From Bacteroidales bacterium (GTDB lineage: Bacteria > Bacteroidota > Bacteroidia > Bacteroidales > ML635J-15), in the NCBI GenBank assembly GCA_017620015.1, contig JAFZRE010000024.1:1-64000 (forward strand): a DNA stretch of 64,000 bases, given 5' to 3'. Below the pieces are notes generated by a model. The model worked only from the letters and a program-made list of their open reading frames with translations, did not search any database and was not told the origin of the DNA. The stretch's first letter is position 1. Each line of letters opens with the position of its first letter. Shown one piece after another: positions 1-7,128 of the stretch. Both the position numbers and the translations under genes were made by a program.

Positions 1-2027
1 AAAGTCTGTGTGTAGTCATCACTTGTTGTGTACGATTCTTCGCCCCATGTGTAAATTCCACAAGCTGTTTGTGTGAATTCGCTAGCAACCGGCTGGTTGA
101 TTGTGAGGTGCAAAGTTACCACGCTGTCGCAACCGTTAGCTGCCGTGAATGTCTGAGTGTAGTCGTCGCTTACGGTGTAGGTCTGCTCGTTCCAAGTGTA
201 CGAACCGCAAGCCTCGGCTTCGACATGTTCAGTCAGCGGTTGGTTGATAGTCAAGTGTAAAGTTACCACACTGTCGCAACCGTTTGCGGCATCGAATGTT
301 TGAGTGTGGTCACCGCTTGTTGTGTATTCCTGTCCGTTCCATGTGTATGATTCACATGCTGTCTGTGCAAATTCATTAGCAACAGGCTGGTTAATTGTAA
401 GGTGCAATGTAATTACGCTGTCGCATACACTTTGATTAGTTGAAGGAACAATATGAGTGTGGTCACCGCTCTGTGTATATTCTTCGCCGTACCAAGTGTA
501 AGAACCGCATGCAGTTGCCGATTCTTCGCGAGTAGGAGCCTCGGTGATTGTGAGGTGCAAAGTTACAACGCTGTCGCAACCGTTTGCTGCGGTAAGAGTT
601 TGTGTATAGTTTCCACTTTCGGTGTATGATTGTTCGTTCCAAGTGAAAATTCCGCAAGCAGTTTCGTTGATTTCGTTTGCAGTCGGCTGATTGATAGTCA
701 AGTGCAAAGTTACCACGCTGTCGCAACCGTTAGTTGCAGTGAAAGTCTGCTGGTAGTCACCGCTTGCGTTGTAAGTTTCGTTGTTCCATGTGTAGGAACC
801 ACAAGCCTCGGCTTCGACAAGCTCAGCCAGCGGTTGGTTGATTGTGAGGTGGAGAGTTACCACGCTATCGCAACCGTTTGCAGCTGTGAAAGTTTGAGTA
901 TGGTTACCGCTTGTTGTGTATTCCTGTCCGTTCCATGTGTATGATTCGCAAGCACTAACTGCGAATTCCCAAGCGACTGGTTGGTTGATTGTCAAGTGCA
1001 ATGTTACCACGCTGTCGCAACCTTCATTCATTTCAACATTATGCGTGTAGTTGCCACTTTGTGTGTAGTTCTGACCGTACCATGTTAAATTGGAGCATGC
1101 AATGCGTGTTTCTTCACGTGTTGGGGCCTCGTTTATTGTAAGATGCAATGTTACGATACTGTCACGCGGACCAACTGTGTAGGTTTTTGTGTAGTCTCCG
1201 GAAGTTGTGTAGTTTGTTCCGTCCCAATCGAACGAACCGCAAGCAGTTTCCGAAAATTCGTAGTGTATTGGATTATATATGAATTCGATATCGTCAATGT
1301 AAAGTGCGTCGCCTGACGAACCACTACCCGCGTCTTTGTTGGTCGAGAATGTTATCAGGACGAATCGTGGGTCATTATTTGAATATCCCTCATATATTAT
1401 CGGTGTAGAATGGCGTTGCCATGTGCTTCCGTTGTTCGGAAAGTTGTATGCAGGAACAGCACCTACAATATGACTTTCATATCCGTTTGCGTTTGCTGCA
1501 AGCGGGTCTTTTAAGTCGATGCTGTCGTGTATATAAAGGTGGCAGCAAGCTTTTGAATTGTCACTTGCATTCACTACCTTTGCCCAGAATACTATTGAGT
1601 CCGGTTTTGCATTTAAGCGATGGTTGAGAGCATCATTTGCTGTTTTTGTTTGGTTGCAGTTGTTTACATTGGATGCTGTAGAATTTGCAACTTGAATTTG
1701 TCCGCTCGTCAATGCTCCATTTGCAGTAATTCTAGTAAATAATAGGTTTACTTCTGTAGCATAAATTTTGCATGAATATTGTCCTGTAGAACCTGGTCTT
1801 CCTGATGCTCGCTCGTGTCTTGTCTGTACGGCAGTGCCACATCCAACACTTAAAGTACAATTTGCTGAAGGAAACGAATTCCATCCGTCAGGTTCTCCAT
1901 TGCTATCTGTCCAATCTTCAAAACCTGGATTTTCCAATTGGTAAACTTGCGAGAAAGAAATCTCTGCGTTAAAAATTAGTGCTGCAGTAACCATTACTGC
2001 TACGCATAGAAATGTTAATTTCTTCAT
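1..2027 (-). CDS. Large repeat-containing T9SS-type surface protein, 3' end outside window
   Basis: An open frame of 675 codons starts with ATG at 2027 and has no stop before base 1, so the C-terminus lies outside the window. A signal peptide (first about 26 residues, ending SFSQ) is followed by a domain of about 230 residues with GFEDWTD, GWNSFPS, RLNAKPDSIVFWAKVVN and YIDDIEF. It is closely similar to the N-terminus of the protein at 42363-44291 and resembles a PCMD-type sugar-binding beta-sandwich (family guess). From about residue 265 onward there are at least eight tandem repeats of 48-51 residues, each with an aromatic CGSYTWNG-like part and ending CDSVVTLHLTINQP. Such repeats occur in Bacteroidota surface proteins. 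Because the paralogue ends in a T9SS sorting domain, this one probably does too. Likely a secreted adhesin; its ligand is unknown. Confidence 0.85.
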   Translation of the reverse strand, partial: MKKLTFLCVAVMVTAALIFNAEISFSQVYQLENPGFEDWTDSNGEPDGWNSFPSANCTLSVGCGTAVQTRHERASGRPGSTGQYSCKIYATEVNLLFTRITANGALTSGQIQVANSTASNVNNCNQTKTANDALNHRLNAKPDSIVFWAKVVNASDNSKACCHLYIHDSIDLKDPLAANANGYESHIVGAVPAYNFPNNGSTWQRHSTPIIYEGYSNNDPRFVLITFSTNKDAGSGSSGDALYIDDIEFIYNPIHYEFSETACGSFDWDGTNYTTSGDYTKTYTVGPRDSIVTLHLTINEAPTREETRIACSNLTWYGQNYTQSGNYTHNVEMNEGCDSVVTLHLTINQPVAWEFAVSACESYTWNGQEYTTSGNHTQTFTAANGCDSVVTLHLTINQPLAELVEAEACGSYTWNNETYNASGDYQQTFTATNGCDSVVTLHLTINQPTANEINETACGIFTWNEQSYTESGNYTQTLTAANGCDSVVTLHLTITEAPTREESATACGSYTWYGEEYTQSGDHTHIVPSTNQSVCDSVITLHLTINQPVANEFAQTACESYTWNGQEYTTSGDHTQTFDAANGCDSVVTLHLTINQPLTEHVEAEACGSYTWNEQTYTVSDDYTQTFTAANGCDSVVTLHLTINQPVASEFTQTACGIYTWGEESYTTSDDYTQT
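118..1170 (-). repeat. Coding tandem repeat, period about 147-153 bp, eight or more units
   Basis: The plus-strand motif ctgtcgcaacc (coding CDSV on the minus strand) recurs near 124, 268, 418, 571, 718, 868, 1012 and 1156. Repeat cores are close to identical at DNA level, for example gtgcaaagttaccacgctgt. All units stay in frame. The high DNA identity suggests recent expansion or homogenisation by recombination rather than old protein repeats. Confidence 0.9.
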
Positions 2028-2170
2028 ATTAAAATACTTTAAAAATTTACGGCGCAAAAGTGCATTATTTCCGTATTTCGGATAGTTTTCTGCACTTATA
2101 TTTATCAACAGGATTGTTAATATTAATTATTTGTATATTAGTGTGCTAATATATTTATTAACAGCCCATA

Positions 2171-3727
2171 CTAAATTTTAGGCTTCATCGTTATGGCTGG
2201 AATTACCATTTCCTGAAGTGAAATTCCACCGTGCTGGAAGGTATTCTTGTAGTATTTCACATAGTGGTTGTAGTTGTTTGGATAGGCGAAGAAATCGTCG
2301 TTGTACGAGAAAATGTATGTCGAACTGATGTTGGTCTTGGGCAGATATGCATCGGCAGGATTGGTTATCTCGAACACTTCCTTGGGATTGTAGGCGAGGT
2401 TGCGCCCCTGCTTGTAGCGCAGGTTGGTGGTTGTGGCGCGGTCGCCGATGACCTTGATAGGGTTGGCAATTTGTATGCTTCCGTGGTCGGTACCGATTAC
2501 GAGGTAGGCACCTTGTTCGGCAAATGCCTTCAGCATATCGAATAGTGGTGAAAGCTCGAACCACGACTTTGTTATCGACAGGTAGGCCTCGGTGGTGTTG
2601 GTGAGTTCTCGAACCATGCGTTGCTCGGTGCCTGCGTGCGACAGCGAATCGACAAAGTTTACCACGATGGAGACGAACTTGTTCTGCACGATGTTCTTTA
2701 TATTGTCGGTGATTGCCTTGCAGTTTTTGATGTCGGTAATCTTGTCGAAATATAGGCTCTGCTTTATGTTGAAGCGGTTCATCATCGAGCGTAACATATC
2801 TTCTTCATAGAGGTTCTTGCCGCCTTCCTCGTCGTCGTTCTTCCATAGTTCGGGGTAGAGCTTGTTTATTTCCGACGGCATAAGTCCCGAGAATATCGAG
2901 TTGCGTGAGTATTGCGTCGAGGTTGGCAGGATTGAAAAGAACATATCTTCTTCGGCGGTAGTGTAGAACTGGTTGAGTATCGGTTCTATGGCTTTCCACT
3001 GGTCGAAGCGCAGGTTGTCGATGAGCAGGAAAAGCACAAGTTTGCCTTCGTTGAGCAGCGGGAAAACCTTTTCGCGCAGCAAATTTGGCGAGAGTAGGGG
3101 CTTGTCGGTGCAGTCGGGGCGGAACCACGAGGTGTAGTTGCGTTTGATATACTTGCAGAAAGTGCTGTTGGCCTCGTTCATCTGCATTTCGAACACCTCG
3201 TCCATGGTGTTGTCGTTAGACTCCATGAGCTGCATTTCCCAATATACCAGCTTCCTATACACTTCATACCATTCCTTGTAGTTCGACACTTCGTTTATCT
3301 TCATGCCAAGCCTACCGAATTCCATCTGGTACGATGAAGTGGTTTTTTCGGTTATGAGCCTCTGCTTGTCGATGTTTTTCTTTATTGTTAGCAGTATCTG
3401 GTTGGGATTCACTGGCTTGATGAGGTAATCGGTAATCTTGGATCCGATAGCTTCGTCCATGATGTCTTCTTCTTCGCTCTTGGTTATCATTATGACTGGC
3501 GTGTGCGGAAGAATGTCCTTTATCTGGGTAAGGGTTTCCAGTCCGCTGAGACCTGGCATATTTTCATCGAGGAAGATTATGTCGTAGTCGTTTTGCTTCG
3601 ACAGTTCAATGGCGTCGGTTCCGTTTGTGGCTGTATCTACGCTGTAGCCTTTCCCCTCAAGGAAGATAATATGCGGTTTCAGTAGGTCTATTTCGTCGTC
3701 GGTCCAAAGTATTCTGATTTGCTTCAT
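2171..3727 (-). CDS. porX: PorX, response regulator with PglZ domain controlling type IX secretion
   Basis: 518 residues. Residues 1-120 form a receiver domain with the acidic pair D10/D11, phospho-acceptor D54 (IIFLDENMPG) and conserved K104 (LIKP). A helical linker follows, then from about residue 200 a PglZ (alkaline-phosphatase-like) domain with LIDNLRFDQWK and GTDHGSI, which carry metal-ligand type residues. This receiver-PglZ architecture and length match PorX of Porphyromonas and Flavobacterium, which is phosphorylated by PorY and needed for T9SS gene expression and function; the PglZ domain of PorX is reported to be a zinc-dependent phosphodiesterase. No partner kinase gene lies next to it. 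It sits 143 bp from the start of a presumed T9SS substrate on the same strand. Confidence 0.95.
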   Translation of the reverse strand: MKQIRILWTDDEIDLLKPHIIFLEGKGYSVDTATNGTDAIELSKQNDYDIIFLDENMPGLSGLETLTQIKDILPHTPVIMITKSEEEDIMDEAIGSKITDYLIKPVNPNQILLTIKKNIDKQRLITEKTTSSYQMEFGRLGMKINEVSNYKEWYEVYRKLVYWEMQLMESNDNTMDEVFEMQMNEANSTFCKYIKRNYTSWFRPDCTDKPLLSPNLLREKVFPLLNEGKLVLFLLIDNLRFDQWKAIEPILNQFYTTAEEDMFFSILPTSTQYSRNSIFSGLMPSEINKLYPELWKNDDEEGGKNLYEEDMLRSMMNRFNIKQSLYFDKITDIKNCKAITDNIKNIVQNKFVSIVVNFVDSLSHAGTEQRMVRELTNTTEAYLSITKSWFELSPLFDMLKAFAEQGAYLVIGTDHGSIQIANPIKVIGDRATTTNLRYKQGRNLAYNPKEVFEITNPADAYLPKTNISSTYIFSYNDDFFAYPNNYNHYVKYYKNTFQHGGISLQEMVIPAITMKPKI

Positions 3728-3800
3728 GTTGTTATTAGTTTATTATAATATGTAACGGAAAAAATATGGAATTATTTTTTCGTGGTGCAAAAAACGGTAA

Positions 3801-3883
3801 CAGATGCTGTCCTTCGGCTTCGCTTGCTTCGACCCTTCGACTCCGTTCATTTAATGCATCGCAGGAAGCAGTTCAGCATGACA
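3801..3883. repeat. Intergenic palindromic dispersed repeat
   Basis: Between porX and the next gene lies a segment with imperfect inverted ends (cagatgctgtccttc against ggaagcagttcagcatga) and the strings cttcgctt and ccttcgac. The same type of sequence recurs near 24915, 58040, 59500-59660 and 63950. Sequences of this kind are common non-coding repeats in Bacteroidota genomes. Confidence 0.6.
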
Positions 3884-3896
3884 TATGCTTTTTTTA

Positions 3897-4691
3897 TTAT
3901 TTTCCTTTCCTTGGGTCTGTATCCGTATGCAGATATTTTTCGTAAACGACATAGTCATACTCGCTTTCGTATATTTCTCCGTCGTAAATAGTACGCTTTT
4001 GGAGGTTGATTGATAATTTTGTGTATTCGATTAAGTAAGAGTAGTTTATCTTGTAGATTTCGTATTCTTCATCGTAGCCTTGATTGATTTCCGAATATGT
4101 CAGGAGACCAAGGTTATCTTTCTTTTCCTTGTCCCATTTCTTTATGCCGCTAAAATCGTACATGCGACCAAATTGTCTTTCAAGGTTGTCATTCTTGCTT
4201 TCTGCGTATGCACGCATCGAGGCAATCGACTTAGGGTCAAGACCTTTTACTCCTTTGTCTGTGTCGCGGTAGTATCCCGTTTCTTGGCTGGTAAACTGGT
4301 CATAAAAGCTGATCCCTTTCTTGAAAATCAGGTCTTTTTTATCCGATGCATATCCGGACAAAACTTCCTTCCATTGTATCGAATCTATCTTTTTGCCGCT
4401 GTAGTGAATCTTGAACATGCGTACATAGGTTTCGTAATCGAACTGGCCTACCATGCATCCGTATTCGATAATTCTTCCTTGCTCATCGTACCTGCAATAT
4501 TCGCAGAGTGATTCGATGTGGTCGGCTTCTTCGAATTTCATTGTTATCATTATAGGCTTTGACATGTCCACATACTTCCCGCTGGTGTTGTCAAAATCGT
4601 ATGCCGATGACTGTGCCGACAGATTATTTGTTGCGCCATAACACAAAATGATGGCGAGTATCGAAGTGATGTTTAATAATTTAAGTTTCAT
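3897..4691 (-). CDS. Secreted protein of unknown function
   Basis: 264 residues from the ATG at 4691, chosen because it gives a clean signal peptide (MKLKLLNITSILAIILCYG, ending NNLSAQ) and lies downstream of a good -7 element; the frame stays open 22 codons further upstream. The mature part is hydrophilic and rich in Tyr, Lys and Asp, with a two-Cys segment (ESLCEYCRYDEQGRIIEYG) whose DEQGRIIEY part resembles YD/RHS-like strand motifs. No catalytic motif is recognised. It is divergent from the glycosyltransferase at 4855, with which it shares a 163-bp promoter region. Function cannot be assigned. Confidence 0.75.
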   Translation of the reverse strand: MKLKLLNITSILAIILCYGATNNLSAQSSAYDFDNTSGKYVDMSKPIMITMKFEEADHIESLCEYCRYDEQGRIIEYGCMVGQFDYETYVRMFKIHYSGKKIDSIQWKEVLSGYASDKKDLIFKKGISFYDQFTSQETGYYRDTDKGVKGLDPKSIASMRAYAESKNDNLERQFGRMYDFSGIKKWDKEKKDNLGLLTYSEINQGYDEEYEIYKINYSYLIEYTKLSINLQKRTIYDGEIYESEYDYVVYEKYLHTDTDPRKGK

Positions 4692-4721
4692 CTTTGAATT
4701 TAATTTGATTGAAAATTTTGA

Positions 4722-4729
4722 CAAAGGTA
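4722..4729 (-). promoter_or_regulatory. Bacteroidota -7 element for the 4691 gene
   Basis: The minus strand reads TACCTTTG, matching TAnnTTTG, 30 bp before the chosen ATG at 4691. This supports the downstream start over the longer frame. Confidence 0.5.
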
Positions 4730-4805
4730 ATGAAAAACTCCAATACGATAAAGGCAAGCAAAACTGTTTTCGCTTTTTGCCAGCACAAATACCAGAATTT
4801 TTATG

Positions 4806-4813
4806 TATGTTTG
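4806..4813 (+). promoter_or_regulatory. Bacteroidota -7 element for the glycosyltransferase at 4855
   Basis: TATGTTTG matches TAnnTTTG, 41 bp before the ATG at 4855. No clear -33 TTTG at the usual spacing. Confidence 0.45.
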
Positions 4814-4854
4814 CAATCCAAATGCAATGGAATAGGAATCAGGCATAGTAAGGT

Positions 4855-5937
4855 ATGAAACGCATTTTTGTATCGGTAACCAACGACATGACCAACGACC
4901 AGCGTGTAAATCGCGTGTGCAATACCTTGTGCGATATGGGGTTCGATGTTGTTGTGCTGTGCCGTAGGCTGAAGTCGTCGGCTGAACTTGAGCAGCGAAG
5001 ATACAGGGTGAAGCGCTTTCGTCTGCTTTTCAACAAGGGGATGCTCTTCTATGCATGCTTCAATATGAGACTTTTTTTCTATATGCTATTCCATCGCAGC
5101 GATGCGCTTCTTGCCAACGACCTTGACACTTTGCTTGCCAACGCTATGGTTTCCAAACTGAAGCGGAAAAAACTTTACTACGATACCCACGAACTTTTTA
5201 CAGAAGTGCCTGAATTACAAGATGCTGGCTTTAAAAAGAAAGTGTGGTTGTGGATTGAGCGGCATTGTATTCATCGACCAGTAGCAACTTATACGGTCTG
5301 TCATTCGATTGCAGATTATTACAACGAAAAGTACGGCCTTGATATGAAAGTCGTGCGCAATTTACCTACAGTCAAGGATATGCAGTCGTACGAAGGTCGT
5401 GAAAATATACTTTTGTATCAGGGTGCGCTAAATATGGGACGTGGAATCGAGTTGCTGATTGAAATGATGAAGCATTTTCCCGATTACAAGCTGTACATTG
5501 CAGGAAAGGGCTATATGGATGCTGAACTCAAGAAGTTTGCTGCCGATTTGCATTTGTCTGAAAGGGTTGTTTTTACTGGCAATTTGCGGTTTGATGAGTT
5601 GCACAAGCTTACTTCGCGTGCAAAAATCGGCTTTTCGGTAGAACAGGGGACAAGTTTAAATTATAGGTATGCCCTTCCCAACAAGGTTTTCGACTACATT
5701 CAGGCTGGAACACCAGTTGTTTGCTCCGACCTTCCCGAAATGCGAGCCGTAGTTGATGATTATTCTGTCGGTGAGATTTTTGCAGAACACGATGCCGAAA
5801 GTCTGGCAAGTTTGGTTTCAAAGATGCTGGAAAATCCTGGGAAATTGGCAGAATACCACAATAATTGCGTTGCGGCGGCTAAGGTTTTGGACTGGGAAAA
5901 CGAACAGGAAATATTGCGTGGAATTTATGAGGAATAG
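4855..5937 (+). CDS. Glycosyltransferase family 4 protein
   Basis: 360 residues, GT-B fold. The N-terminal half starts MKRIFVSVTNDMTNDQRVNR; the C-terminal Rossmann half has YQGALNMGRGIELLIEMMKHFPDYKLYIAGKG, GNLRFDELHKLTSRAKIGFSVEQG and a VFDYIQAGTPVVCSDLPEM segment, the usual nucleotide-sugar binding region of GT4 enzymes. Acceptor and sugar are unknown; roles in LPS, capsule or exopolysaccharide are typical. No signal peptide, so it is probably cytoplasmic or membrane-associated. Its last 11 bases overlap the next gene, suggesting translational coupling. Confidence 0.85.
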   Translation: MKRIFVSVTNDMTNDQRVNRVCNTLCDMGFDVVVLCRRLKSSAELEQRRYRVKRFRLLFNKGMLFYACFNMRLFFYMLFHRSDALLANDLDTLLANAMVSKLKRKKLYYDTHELFTEVPELQDAGFKKKVWLWIERHCIHRPVATYTVCHSIADYYNEKYGLDMKVVRNLPTVKDMQSYEGRENILLYQGALNMGRGIELLIEMMKHFPDYKLYIAGKGYMDAELKKFAADLHLSERVVFTGNLRFDELHKLTSRAKIGFSVEQGTSLNYRYALPNKVFDYIQAGTPVVCSDLPEMRAVVDDYSVGEIFAEHDAESLASLVSKMLENPGKLAEYHNNCVAAAKVLDWENEQEILRGIYEE

Positions 5938-6460
5938 TTTGTACAAAAGGTTTTGTATGCTGACGGTTTTGTTGGCTATGTCTGTGACTGTGTTTGCGCA
6001 GTCGGGCGACGATAATTTCGATAGGGCGGAGCAACTATATAAGGAGCAGAATTTCAAGAAAGCGGTTGTTTTCTACAAGAAGTCTGCCGACGATGGCAAT
6101 GTTTTTGCGCAGTATGCTTTGGCTAATTGCTATTATTATGGGCAGGGTGTTGACAGAAGCGTGAATACCGCCGTTGAAATGTGGCTCAAATGTGCAGAAA
6201 AAGGGCATTCTGACGCGCAGAATAGGGTAGGTGCCTGTTACTATGAGGGCGAAGCCGTGGAAAAGAACTACGATGAGGCTGCCCGTTGGTGGAAATTGGC
6301 TGCTGAGCAGGGCAATATGTCGGCACAGTACGATTTGGGGATTTGCTATTACAATGGTCACGGCGTTGAGCGCGATTTCGAGAAGGCTATGGAACTGTGG
6401 CGCAAATCGGCGGCGCAGGGCAATGCAGATGCAATCGGAATGTTGAAGATGTATGAATAA
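5927..6460 (+). CDS. Secreted Sel1-repeat protein
   Basis: 177 residues from the ATG at 5927, which yields a signal peptide (MRNSLYKRFCMLTVLLAMSV, ending FAQ); the frame is open further upstream inside the glycosyltransferase gene but that part lacks a signal. The mature protein consists of at least three Sel1-like (TPR-related) repeats of about 36 residues, such as AQYALANCYYYGQGVDR, AQNRVGACYYEGEAVEKNYD and AQYDLGICYYNGHGVERDF. Sel1 repeats form alpha-solenoids for protein-protein contacts. Overlap of 11 bp with the GT4 gene indicates one operon. Binding partner unknown. Confidence 0.85.
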   Translation: MRNSLYKRFCMLTVLLAMSVTVFAQSGDDNFDRAEQLYKEQNFKKAVVFYKKSADDGNVFAQYALANCYYYGQGVDRSVNTAVEMWLKCAEKGHSDAQNRVGACYYEGEAVEKNYDEAARWWKLAAEQGNMSAQYDLGICYYNGHGVERDFEKAMELWRKSAAQGNADAIGMLKMYE

Positions 6461-6550
6461 CTTGGCTCTTTGCGAGCGTATTCAAGGCTACAGCCTTGGT
6501 TGTGCAATGTCGTAGGCTTGAGCCTGCGACAATCAGTGTAATTTGAATCA

Positions 6551-6850
6551 TTATTGTCCGCTAAATTACGCGTTGTCACAATTTTTTACTTAGTAGATGT
6601 TCCCAAGCCTCAACATTGCAAAAGTCTTACATTTGTTTTGCAATGTCTTCGGTATATGGAACATTGTTTTGCTATCGCGACAAAAATATGCGCCAACGCT
6701 CCAAAAAATGCACACGTTTTTCTATAAATATGTAACCTCGGAGAGGTTACATATTTATCTTGAAAAACAAGTCCACACACGTAAATTGCTGTAATGTGTT
6801 GATATGGTGTGTTTTATAAAAAATCAAAAACTTTTAGCGGACACTAATAA
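6551..6850. mobile_element. MITE-like element or insertion sequence remnant with inverted ends
   Basis: The left end (6551-6565) reads ttattgtccgctaaa. The reverse complement of the right end (6833-6850) is ttattagtgtccgctaaa, so the ends are the same apart from three bases missing on the left. The 300-bp interior has no transposase frame but contains a perfect 16-bp inverted repeat with a 3-nt loop (6724-6758). The size, terminal inverted repeats and lack of coding capacity suggest a non-autonomous transposable element. The family is not established. Confidence 0.5.
6724..6758. repeat. Perfect 16-bp palindrome with GGA loop
   Basis: Arms 6724-6739 and 6743-6758 are exact reverse complements (core gtaacctc/gaggttac). 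Related GACCCC/GGGGTC palindrome followed by aaatat at 6871-6890. This looks like the widespread Bacteroidota repeat built on a CC-GG palindrome followed by a TACATATT-like tail. Confidence 0.75.
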
Positions 6851-7080
6851 ATTTGAGTATAGAGGTATCTGACCCCAGAGGGGTCAAATATATATAGCAA
6901 TGAAAGTAACGCTATTGTAGCGCTGGCGCAGGTTTTTGTAGCGAAATGTAATGGAGCAAAACAAAAACTGTGACAGTGCGAGATTCTGATGCAAAATTGC
7001 AATGAATGTTACAAGGCTAGAGCCTTGCTTTGACAATGTTGAAGGCTGGAGCCTTCAACAATCGTACAAACAACAACAAA

Positions 7081-7110
7081 AAAAAGTCCGACAAATCTGC
7101 CGGACTTTTT
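7081..7110 (-). terminator. Intrinsic terminator of gcvP
   Basis: AAAGTCCG and CGGACTTT pair around a 10-nt loop, followed on the minus strand by a run of T (A-run at 7075-7085 on plus). It lies 19 bp beyond the gcvP stop. Confidence 0.85.
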
Positions 7111-7128
7111 CGTTTATAAATCAATCTT

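Larger units (their letters stand above)
6461..7074. repeat. Non-coding gap with several palindromic repeats
   Basis: No convincing gene. It holds short gene-flanking repeats of the form aaggct-N-agcctt (6491-6520, 7012-7062), a MITE-like element (6551-6850, listed separately), and a GACCCC-AGA-GGGGTC hairpin at 6871-6885. The 65-codon frame at 6597 starts within the MITE-like element and has no protein-like features. Confidence 0.6.

Noticed and set aside
118..1170. Regularly spaced direct repeats that look like a CRISPR array
   Set aside because: The period is about 150 bp, there are no unique spacers of constant length, the repeats are in frame and translate to a CDSV repeat protein.
6597..6794. 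65-codon plus frame
   Set aside because: It lies in the MITE-like element, with a composition unlike real proteins and no start context.
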